Below are positions 1 through 12,300 of a DNA stretch of 64,000 nucleotides, in pieces. Under the pieces are notes generated by a model. It made no database searches and had not been told where the DNA came from. It saw only the letters and a list, made by a program, of their open reading frames with translations. The first letter of the stretch is position 1. Each line of letters opens with the position of its first letter. Both the position numbers and the translations under genes were made by a program. Source of the DNA: Leguminivora glycinivorella (taxonomy: Eukaryota > Arthropoda > Insecta > Lepidoptera > Tortricidae); the NCBI RefSeq assembly GCF_023078275.1, contig NC_062998.1, positions 14,273,916 to 14,337,915 of the forward strand. The letters are read 5' to 3'.

Positions 1-251
1 GGAGACACCACATAATCGGCTTGTTAATGTACTTCATTTTTAATAATTAATTAATTTTTTATACCTATTGCATATTATCTACAATAGTTGTATTAGGGAC
101 AGTGGAGGATATTTAGAGGATTCTACAATTTAACCTCAAGTTAAACAATAATATAGTAATCCTATTCAACTATCTGAACATTTACTTTAATTTGGCCATA
201 GGTTATCCTTATAAGTACAAGCTATAACTTGAACTTTTTGGTATATTGTAG

Positions 252-350
252 CTACAAATGGTGCCGCTCCAACTAGCAGTAGTGATGCCCTGGAAGAACC
301 TGAATCTGCTGTTGGTGAAGGTGAAGATGAAAATCAAGAAAATGATGAAG
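252..350 (+). CDS. HCF: HCF exon, acidic segment (first in window)
   Basis: The acceptor is TTGTAG at 246-251 and the donor is G|GTAATG. It enters with two bases of a split codon and leaves in phase 1. The residues are rich in Ser, Asp and Glu (SSSDALEEPESAVGEGEDEN), as expected of the acidic region before the C-terminal HCF domain. The upstream exon is outside the window. Confidence 0.8.
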
Positions 351-3300
351 GTAATGTGAGATAATGGAGGGACCAATCCAATTACTAGCTATACTGTTTG
401 ATTAGATTTATGCATTCAGGGTGGATGACAGGTTAACATTGTGGGTCTGTCAACATTTTATAGATATCACATGTGTATGCTTAACAACAACTTAATCAAT
501 CTTGCTGGACTGCATGTGTTAATAATATTTAATTTTCTATAGCGAGTGCTGAGGCTGAGCCAGAGGAAATGGATATTGATGACACGGCTACTGGAACTGT
601 GACGGATGGGCCAGTTTACATTGGCGACAACTGCCTGTCTACTCCTGTGAGTAAACTTTGATATAGTGAAAAATTAAAGCCACTTACATACCATCCTATT
701 CTTATCTCTATCACTCGTGGGTTGCTGTGTGTGGTGTGTGTCCACTGACCACATTCTAGTGAATAGTTTAAAACATTGAATTTCTCCACAGAATCATCCA
801 GGTGCACCTTAACCTTACACTTTTGGGCCTTTCTTTACTACAGTTTAAGTTGATCATCACAAGCTGTTATTACTTTTACAAAATTTTAGGCAAGCATATA
901 GCAAGCATAGAATATGAACATGATAAGTCATGAATGCAAATAGATTTTAAAATTAGATCATATTTGTAATGTGTGGAGATCATATATTAAATCAATAGTC
1001 CCCCTTCATGAAGCAATTTCCTTGTGTGGCAATATGCCTGTGTAGCATTTTTGTCATGCAAGGAAAGGAAACTGCCTTGAAACTTGGCTAATAACCTGAC
1101 CTGACCTCTCAGCTCTCTACAAAGGATGTTTGTACTATGCTTATGATTTATACAGGCAGCAACAGATGACGGCTCACCACAAGATGATGAACATCAGATG
1201 GACACCCTCAAAGACCAAGGTGCTGATGAACTTGAGGGTGCTGAAGCCCAGGAGGAGTCTCCGGATCAGTCGATTAGCTCCGCCACTCCCATTGAAGGTG
1301 GAGTTGGAGATGGGGAGGGTGATGGTGCACAGATGGTGCAAGATGGTAAGACTGAATATGAGTGAAAATTATTTCCTGATCTATCAAATTTTACATGCTC
1401 TAATTAAGTAGTTCATTTGCTTTGTTTTCTGATTTTATCCACGCAAACAATTGCTAGCCAGTTCAATTCAAGTAAGCAACATTCATGACTGTATATTCAA
1501 TTCACTCTTGTGTAGATAAGCCAAATGTATCTAAGATATGATTAAGATTTTCATAAAGTGTATGAATCTATTGTTACAGATGAGTCAAGCACTATGGATG
1601 AGGATATGGGTGCTTGTGAAGGTGTCGCCAGCAGTGATGATGTCAATGACATCAGCAGTGCAGCTCAGGATGCATTGAGTACGGGAATAAGGTAATAGAA
1701 TAATACTTAATGTATTGCAATGTTTAAGTAGAAATTGCAGGACAGTAAATGTATGCATTTGATATATGTTGCTACGTTACTCCTTTAAGGAACTTCTTTT
1801 GAATTTAGTAGGATATAGTACTTACTATGAATCTTCAAAATACCAAAAACCTATTGAATATGTAAAGTTAGTACAAATGTTACATACCTGATATCTTACA
1901 TATGTTGTTCCTTTCAGTTCAAGCACTGCCGAAGGTGGTTCAGACATAACAAGCAGTGGTCAAACAGAGGCAGCACTGATATCCTCGACGGCTAATGGAC
2001 CCGCTGGTCTACTTCACTCTTTCTCCATCGCAGCTCAGCAGGCTCATGCCAATGAGTATGTATTATTTCAGATACTTTTTCATTGTATTACAGATATACG
2101 ACAATGTTTGATTTAAGTGTTATTTAATATGATTGAACATCATGAGCAACAGTATAATCTGTTCAATTGTGATTGGCCCTTATCATGCACAGCGCCTAGT
2201 AATAGTGTAGATGATAAAGAGGTAATACTATTATTTATTTTAACTTTAACCCTTAAATGCATACATTTTTCTTTTAACGAGATATTAATATATGTGATAG
2301 ACAATAGTTTTCTGACTCTGGGAAAAATAATAAAAAAAACATTTAAGATCGATTTTTATACTAAATCAGTGTTAGAAGTTAAATAGGCCAAATCTTATAC
2401 AAATATATCGTAATTGGTAAGTTTTATTTAAAAAAAAATACTATTAAAAAGGTACACTATTTGTGAAACCTTTATGATAAAATGTTTAAATATAAACTAA
2501 TTACCAACTCCGAAAAAATCAGCCTAAGGACTGTATCGATAAGTATAAGGACAAAACAAACCTCGTCTAAATGTTGACATGTGCATAATTTTATATTATT
2601 ATGTTCCGAGAGTATGATCTGAAGGTATTGGTAAGCACTATTTGATATAAGAAGGTCTAATTTTTATTTTATTTTAGAGACTTTATGGTACTTTCATTAA
2701 GGTCTAGCAAATAAATTTCGGACAACCCCTATCTGGCTTAATTTGAGAATATTTCAATGACTGTTTGCACGATTTCAACAAACAAAGGTTAATATGCTGC
2801 CAAAATATATTCTTTAAGAGTCCACTTCATGGTTTTTCAATTGGGTACTTGCAGAATAAATGCGGTGAATTTATATAATTAAAAAAAACGCTATTTTGAG
2901 CAACGTTCCGGATTGTCGTAAATTTTTGATGCAAGCAGGATGAGAGAAACAGATAAAAAAATTAGCCATAGGCCAAAGTCTAATTGACATTCACGGTGTT
3001 TGAACAGTGCCTAAACCAAATCGATATAAACAGTGTATGATAGTTAAATTCGACATCAAAGTCGGAGTTAGAGGAAGCACCATGCCACATTCTCTAAATG
3101 GCCGCCATACAGATCCTGAACTTTATTTCTTAAAAATAACTATGGCTAGACTATGTCCAGATATTCTGCTTTGTGGATCATATGTCGTTGAGGTTCACAC
3201 AGTACAATTTTTTTTCGCAATCGTATCGTTTTTTACGCACTTTGTGAATTTTCTAGTAGCATTTGTCCGGAATCGTAATTGTTACTCGGGAGGATTAAGT

Positions 3301-6300
3301 CAATACTGTCTAAACCACTTGCTTTACGTCGAGTTTCTAGGACAAAATGTGAACCTTATTATGTGCCTTATTAAGCCTATGTCTTGTTTTAAGAAAAAAA
3401 TATAATAGCAAATAAATACGGCTACTCAAAGTTGTCCTCATACTTAACGATACAGTCTTTAAATCACATACTAAAAATCGCCATCATCCTGTTTTTTCAC
3501 ACTTTTCCGCCATTTCATCTTAATCCTTAAATAATAAATAGTAAAATTAATTAATTTAATTGTATATTAAATAATAATAAATAATCATGAGAATCTCGTG
3601 AAAGCCGAGAAGGACAAGTCCAGTAAGTACCTAGACTTGGCTCACGAGATAACCGCCATGTGGGATGTTGATTCAACGATCATTGTTCCGATAGTCGTTT
3701 CAGCGAACGGTCTCATAGCGAAGAGTCTCGACCAACATCTTAAGAGACTCTCGCTAGGTGGCTGGATCAAGGGCCAGATGCAGAAGGCGGTGATCTTGGA
3801 CACGGCGCGGATAGTTCGACGGTTCCTCTCTCTGCAGCCCTAACCACCGGCAGCTTGGGCCCTGCCCCGCTGCTGGCGGCACCCTACCCCTAGGTTAGGT
3901 TTTTTATAATGTGTTTATATGTGTTTTATATTGTTTTGTATGTGTTTTTGTATTTTACTTTTATATTCATATTATAAACAGCCTAGCCTAAGAAAGAAAA
4001 TAAATACTGAGAATAGAAATCAATAATACTCAAGCAATAAATGTGATTTTGGATAGCTACATATCAAGCCACGGGCCATCAAATATATGATGCATATATA
4101 TACATCACCATGCATTTAAGGGTTAATGGACACATTGATTACTTATTGACCATTTATAGTTTTATACACGATTATAACATGGACTTGTTTTATACGATAA
4201 ACATAGACAAAAAAAGTCAATATTTTATGTAACTAGGTCATGCTAAGTCTGGCTTAAATTGAGTTTCACGTGATTGGAATGCTGACAGCAAAGTTTTTCA
4301 TATTGTTTCGGCAAAATTTAGATTAGAATCTATCTAGGCGGCGCGGCGAAAATTAGCTATGTTTGGTGACCTGTTCTATGTTCAATTGCTTAGGAAATAA
4401 AAATGATATTCAGCTCTACCAGGAAGACGGTATATTATTTCAATTTGTAATCTTTAATATAAATTGTAACAACAATATTCTCGAGTAATATTCGAATAAC
4501 GATTACGTTACGACGTCGACAGTTGTTAATTTAAAGAGTGTGACCTTACATATAGAACATTACACCATAGAGGCCGGGAAACGAAGGATCGCAACTATTT
4601 CTAGCCAAGTCCAGACCGGATCACCGGAAAGGGACACCCGGCCGGCAACCCCGTTTCTCGTCGAAATTGCTAAAGTAACACTACTTTTCGCAAAGTATTT
4701 CTTTACTTGACTATGTCAAAGTTTGATGGGCTATATCGTAACTACTTTAAAAAAAACTTGTATCTTCGTCTGTCAATGAAAAGAAAATTGTAGTAAGTAT
4801 GTATGGAATGCATATAGACTTACTGCGTTTTAACTTTGAGGAGCAGCGTGAGATACGAGATTTTTTCAAAGTAGTGACGATATGTACCTATACCTACTGT
4901 AAAAAATTGTCCCACCAAAAACATTTTGTAAAAAACTAGCCAAGTCTCGATGGAGCTGCTAGTATAGTCGTGCTAAGTCTAAGGTTCCTTAATGCGATTT
5001 CTTTATTATTATAGTTAATGTTGTGTGACTTGGCCGTTGAAGGGTAGCGGTTCTGGCGACAGATTGGTGCAATGGTGTCATGGAGCACCTGGTCTTGTAC
5101 CCTTGTGTTCCCCTCTACGGCCAAGTCTGCGTTACCATAATGAGGTCCATTGCGAAATAAAGTTTAAATTAATAAGTAATTGCATCTGCGAACTAAGGGC
5201 CGGCTCACACCGGAATGGCAGCGGGCGGCCGGTTTGAGTTAGTCAAATCAAACTGGTACCGTAGCCAAATAGCATTTCTGCGACACGAAACGCCGCGAAA
5301 GGTAGTCTGGCTCTGTCGCGCCAGTACGCAAGAGCAACAGAGATAGATATCTACGAGCGTTTCGTTTCGTGAGCGTTTGTGCCATTCGGCTACGTACCCT
5401 GGTCTTTTTAATTATGTATATAAAGTTTAAAATTATTTCACACTGAAAGCGCCCGCCGCGTCGCTGCCGGCCGCTGCCATTCCGGTGTGAATTGACCCTT
5501 ATCCTGCTGCCAATAAAGCTGTTCTCATGGTAAATTTTCTGTAAAAAATAGTAGGATGACTTGTAAAGTAATCTAAAATTTGATTTGCCCACCTCCTAAC
5601 ACATCTCTTATGACTTATGACCTTTGAAATTAAAATCAAAACTGCTTTTGCGTATAACCATAATTTTATACCTTGCTTTGCGATTCCTTGCCAATTCCTT
5701 ATATTTCAATGAACATTGTCAATCTGCTGTCATTCAGTGCCATATTTCAATTAAATGAATAGAGATGGAAGAAAAATGTTTCCTAAAAGTATTATGTGAT
5801 TGGCAGCTGTAGAAAACTCTGTATAAAACATTGCTGTTGTGATCACAATCAAGCCCATATTATTCAAGGCTCCATTATGTTAAGTAAACTGCAAAACAAG
5901 TTATAGAATAACTCAGGGTGAACATGTTCGATGCTCAAATTTAACACACGTAAACATAGTTCTAATATAGAGCTTTATTTAGGTTCGGCGATGCGGACAC
6001 GTCGGAAATGGAAGGCGCTGCGGACACAATGCCGTCGGTCAGCGAGTCTATGCCATTGCTGACGATGGCCTCCAATGGCGCTGCACTGCTCTCTCCTGGC
6101 TTGATGCAAGGCAAGTAAATCATGATAGGCAACGTCTACACGTGCGCCAAGGAGGGCGCAGTCAGCACCATGCCATAGTCTATGATATGAGTATGACTTT
6201 GCTGACAGTGGCATCGAACCGCGCTGTGCTTCTCTCGAAAAAGAGGAACTTCTTGATGTAAGGCATGTAGAATTATGGGCGATGCGGACACGTTGGAAAT

Positions 6301-9300
6301 AAACCAGATGATGCCGTCGGTCAGCGAGACTATGCTTATGCTGACCATGGCCTTGAGCGGTGTTGCGCTGCTCTTTCCTGGCTTGATTCAAGGCACACAC
6401 AAACACGTGAACGAAACACAGTGCAGTAAGCACGATGCCACAGTATAACAAAGAGTACTATCGTACAGCATGGCCACTCCCGCTCCCCGCTGAAAGTGCC
6501 GCCCACCCGCTCTCGGTTACCTCACAGTTACCGCCTGTCAAAAACGCGAACAGTCGGCCTGTCATATCTCACTCATACAAGCATGGTACGTGTTCACCTA
6601 CACGAGCTTAGAATGTGTGTTAGGAATGCGCCTCTTTCATATATTTGATCGCCAGTCCGAGGTGTGACAATGCCGATGGTCAGCGAATATGCCCTAGCTA
6701 CTGGTGGCATCTGTCTCCTTTTGCTTTTTAGCTTTACAGCCCTTTGAAAGTAAAACAAAAAAATAATTATTCTACGATAAAGTAGGATTTTTTACAGAAA
6801 AAAAAATCAGAAACATATCTGCTTTCTTGAACCCGCATAACCGTCTCGCTTACTCTTATGCTTAGTGAGCAAAAAAGAAGAACCTGAAAGGGCTTTTTTT
6901 CGTGTTGCCCAGCAAACGACATCGTAAGTGCGGTAATAATTCGGCATCCGTAGAGCTGTATGCTATTTTGCATACATTTTAGAATACGATTTGATTGCTG
7001 CAACTGCAAGTGACGCTATTGGTTCCTATTGTTGTTTAATAAAGGTTTAGTACCCATTGCTCAGCTCGGGCACGCTTGACCCACTCTGGTGTCGGGTCCG
7101 AGTCTTCTCAGGTGAGTGTTTTATTTAAAAAAAATGCTATGAAAGAGAATTGAAGGAAGTGAGAATATAGATTCGGTCGTATAACTGCCATAATGTAATG
7201 TAAAGGTCGTATAACTGCCAAATGACATGCCAGCTCAATTTTTGATTAACTGTGCGGATGCTATTGTAAAACCCATATCTCTCCTGTTTAAGCGCTCGTT
7301 CACTGATTGCCACGTCCCCTCGATTTGGAAATCAGCCTATATTACACCCGTTCATAAGAAGGGTTCAAAAACTGAAGTAACTAATTATAGGCCAATTTCT
7401 AAACTTTGTATACTTGCTAAAGTACTTGAAAAGCTAGTTTATTCACAAGTATATGAGGCAATTAAGAATTATTTTAGTCCTTTTCAACATGGTTTTTTGA
7501 GATGTAAGTCTACCGTTTCAAATTTGATACTCCTTAATGATTATGTAACTACGGCCATGTCTGAGGGTAGTCAAGTCGATGTAGTGTACACCGACTACAG
7601 CAAAGCATTTGATAGGATTGACCATAAATTACTAATTTTTAAATTAAATAATATGGGTATTCATGGGGATCTATTGCGATGGTTCACATCTTATATTGAT
7701 AATAGGTCGCAAGCTGTTGTCATTAACAACTATATGTCAGGCTGGGTAAGTGTTCCCAGTGGCGTTCCTCAAGGATCGTTGTTGGGCCCTTTGCTTTTTA
7801 ATATATTTGTTAATGACATCAGTGACTGCTTCCAGTCTGCCAAGTTGCTATGCTTTGCTGACGATATGAAGATTTTTACCAAAGTTAGCTCAGTACATGA
7901 TTCTACCCTTTTACAAAATGATCTTACACGACTTGTCGCATATTGTCAAATTAATAAACTAGAATTAAATGTTTCCAAATGCTTTGCTTTAACTTTCACT
8001 AGACAACGCAATATAATCCCGACTACATATAAGCTTAATAACCATGAGCTTGAAACTCTATCATGTATGAGGGACTTGGGAGTCATCCATGATTCTAAGC
8101 TTCTATTTGATAGTCACATAGACAATATAGTAACTAGTGCTACTAAGACATTAGGGTTTATTATGCGTAGTTGCCAACATTTTACTCAAATTAAAACTAT
8201 GAAAGTCCTTTATTGTACATATGTCAGAAGCAAACTGGAATATGCGTCTCAAATTTGGAACCCTTATAATATATACATTAACAGAATAGAACGTATACAG
8301 AAAAAGTTTGTTAAATATCTCTGCTTTAAACTAAACACCGTTTATAATTCATCAAATTATGAAAATATTTGCAAAAAACATCACCTTATTCCATTATATA
8401 AACGTCGTCATATTGCTGATATTTCCTTTTTACTTAGCATTTCAAATGGCAATATTGATTGTCCCGAATTGCTCGCTAAGCTTTCCTTCAATACACCATC
8501 TAGATCGAAAAGATACTTCCTCCCTTATCAATCCCACTTACTTCACGTAACTATAGGAAAAATAGCTTCTATTACGAGCTGGTAAAAGCTTAAATGAATT
8601 ATCGAGGAAGCGTGATATTGACGTTTTTAATAGCAACATAACTACCATAAGACGGATCTTGACAGACGAGTTACTTAAGTGAGCAAGCCACGAGCGACAA
8701 CATGTTATATAGATTGTTAATGTTGAATACTATATCGGTATAACTTGTTAATGTACTTATATATTAGTTTAGTTCTAAGTTTTGCTTTTCCAAGACATGT
8801 AACAATCATTACGTGTTAGTGAGATACACGTACATAGTTAGTAATTTAGTACTAGCCACCATTTGTTTGATAACCTGTTACTACTGGTGGGAACCTATAA
8901 TTGGCTGTTTGTTACTAGGGTTATATTATCTATCCTGAATTGTAAGCTGTTGGTTCTCCAAATAATAAATAATAATAATAATAAATAAATAATCTCTCGA
9001 GTCCCAGGGGTCACTTTACTTATAAACCTTATTTCAAATTTAACTTTGATGAAATAGATCAAGGTTCTTAATTAAAAAAAAAAAAATATGCGGTTTATTT
9101 GGTTTTGATGAACTACAGCTTGGCAAAAATGATTAGAAATCGAAAGTGGCAACATTATAGTGTTATCTGATCTCACTTTCTCACACATATTTATTTAACT
9201 TTAACGTGATCTGGGTACCGGCAGAATATCAGTGCCTCACTCGAAAGCGTGAAGCGTATGGCTGAGTCGGAACCCTTTTATATTTGCTGCAATGCAACCA

Positions 9301-12300
9301 GTGTGTGCATTTTTTTTGTATGTTGTGTACGTAATTTTAAGTCAGTTGTAGTTTATCTTCTTGTTATTCTGTGTTGTATTTGTAATTGTGTGTTATTGCA
9401 GCATTCAAATAAAGCTTCTATCTATCTATCATATTTATTTGAAAGGGACGACACTACACTCCATTATATTTACAACTTTTAATTTCTACTTTTTGCCAGC
9501 CTGTTTTAATCATGATCCTAGTTAAAAAAATATGCAGTTTATTTTCGTCAGTGTCAATTATAATGATAACGTCAATAATGGCGTAGGGATGTGACGACGC
9601 CATCGCCCATTGGTTTTACCAGTGCAATCAGTCAACGCAGGGCAGCTTGTGGCGAGCTGTTGGGGAACAGCGACCCCACGTACCCGAGTGCTCCTGGGGA
9701 GTTCTGTTACCCGTAAGGCGGGTGGGTGGGACAGTACTCTCTACCTCTGGCTTGCCTTGGCTGGCCGTCCAGAGTGGGGTCGTTAGGGCTACATGCCCCA
9801 GGGGTGGAAGTGAAAATTTGCATAAGACGCGAGTTGGTACAGTGGCTTAACAGCCACTGGGCAGAAAGCGGTGTACACCTCTCGACACCCTTGAGTTCTC
9901 ACACCGGTGTTGCCCTTGAGCCATCTTGGATGTCGCTTTTTGTGGGGGCCCATCTTGTGGGGACAAGTCACCGTCTGCCGGAAATAAAATTGGATACCGT
10001 TTTATTAGGCAGGCGTCCGGTTTTTTATCCATAGCCCAGTATTTAGTCCATCACTTTCATCAAAATAGACCAGTTTATTTTAGATTCCATTAACTCTCAA
10101 ATAGTCCTTACACCCTGGCGGGTTTTGCCTCTGCGTGTGTCCCATGATACGGGCAAGGGCAACATCCGCTCGGTGTACCCCTTACATTTCATTAAAGTGT
10201 CGAAAGGGCCTCTACGCGTTGGCTTCGGCCCCGCGCACGCCTCCCAAAGGTCCGGAACACTATTGTTCCGTGATGGGAAAGACGTCAATAATAACAAAAA
10301 CTTTTTACAAAATAATTTTTAAGAAAAACAAACCGTCGCCTTTTGGGTTCTGGTGAAAGCTACTTGCGAATGTTGGATTATGTAGAAATGTGTAAGTATT
10401 TTTTCAGTACAGACGATGTTTTTTTTACGCACTAGTGCGAGAAGTGGTTCATTATATGCCAGGTCGAAACTTCGGAGGCTCATCTGTACTGAAAAACGTC
10501 GTACGATACACGTGCGAAAAGGAAATTCGTAACTCGTGTCGATTTAAAACACTCCCTTCGGTCGTGTTTTAATTTATCGCCACTCGTTTCGAACTTCCTT
10601 TTTTACGCACTTGTATCATAATGTACTATTTAAAACTGCTTTTACCTAATGCTTTAATTATTAGATGGCAACACAAATGAATATACGTATAACGTTAAGG
10701 TTTGAGGAGTTTCCTCAATTCCTCATGAATCCGATTATATTATAAGAAATCGAAGCTTGACAAACATTGACTTCAAAACATATGCTTAACAAACATAACT
10801 AAATAAATGTCACTGTTCTGAACTTAAATGCATGTTTTTCTTACAAAAATACCAAAGTCACTATGAGTGTGCCGTTCAGGTTTGAGGAGTTTGGTTCTGA
10901 CCATCATCAGAAATTCCACTGCACCAAATGTCACTGTTCTGGACGAAAGTGCATGCTGTTCTTATAAAAATGGCAAAGTCACTATAAGCGTGCCGTTCAG
11001 ATTTGAGGAGTTTGGTTCTGGCCATCATCAGCAGTTCCACTGCACCAAATGTCAGTGTTCTGGACGAAAGTGCATGCTGTTCTTATAAAAATACCAAAGT
11101 CACTATAAGCGTGCCGTTCAGATTTGAGGAGTTCGGTTCTGACCATCATCAGAAATTCCACTGCACCAAATGTCACTGTTCTGGACGAAAGTGCATGCTG
11201 TTCGTATAAAAATACCAAAGTCACTATAAGCGTGCCGTTCAGATTTGAAGAGTTCCGTTCTGGCCATCATCAGCAGTTCCACTGCACCAAATGTCACTGT
11301 TCCGTACCTAAATGCATGCTGTTCCTTTAAAAACACAAAAATCACCATATGTATGCCTTTCAGATTTGAGGAGTTCCCTCGATTTCTCCAGGATCCCATC
11401 ATCAGAACTGGGTTCTGAGAAAAATGGGACCAATCTGTATGCATATACATTCAATCAAAAAAAAAATTTTCAAAATCGGTCCAGTAACGACGGAGATATC
11501 GAGGAACAAACAAAAAAAAAAAAAAAAAAAAAAAAAAAAACATACAGACGACTTGATAACCGTCCTTCTTGAGATATGAGGCGACGGTTAAAAATACAAC
11601 CGACTTCAAAAAGAACAATCATCATAATGAGGTTCTCTTTATGAAAGTGCTAGTTTTCGAGAGAAACTACTCGAGTTACTTAAGAAAACACCGAAATCAC
11701 CGTACATGTGCCTTTAAAAATTGAGGAGTTCCCTCAACTCTTCATGGATCCCATCATCAGAACAGCTCCAGATTAATATGGGACCACCTTGGAGATAGCT
11801 CATTTCAAACAAAAAAAGAATTATTGAAATCGGACCACGGGTCTCGGAGTAATCAGGTAACATACATAAAATGATCCCGAATATACATATAACCTCCTTC
11901 TTCTTTACTTTCGGTAAAGAAGTCGGTTAAAAACAGGCCGTAGGTTTAAAACTAAATGGATGTAAACGTTTGTATAGGCGAAGAGGGCGGCGCAGGCGTG
12001 TCTTCGTCGCAGGCGGCCGAGAGCGCGGCGGCGGGCGGCGCGAGCGAGGGCGAGGGCGCCGTGAGCAGCTCCGTGGCCGGCAACAACGGCACGCCGCCGC
12101 TGCGGCCCGCCGACGCCGCGCACGCGCTCGCCACGCTGGCCAGCGCTGCGCTGCACCACCACGAACAGGTGACACTTTACATATTGATTGATACATCTTT
12201 TTTTTTATTATTATAAATTGGCTTAACCTATAGGTTTTTGTTCTGTACGTAACAAAACACTTGATTAATTGTATAATTAAATTTATTATTTATATGTACA

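Noticed and set aside
5975..6451. 158-codon minus-strand open frame
   Set aside because: It is the antisense shadow of the HCF exon and its tandem copies; it has no domain.
7051..7111. Possible HCF exon (…TLDPLWCRVRVFS, donor TCAG|GTGAGT)
   Set aside because: It has an acceptor-like TTTAG and a good donor, but no phase joins both the 5983-6110 exon and the 11978 exon without a stop, whereas joining those two directly works.
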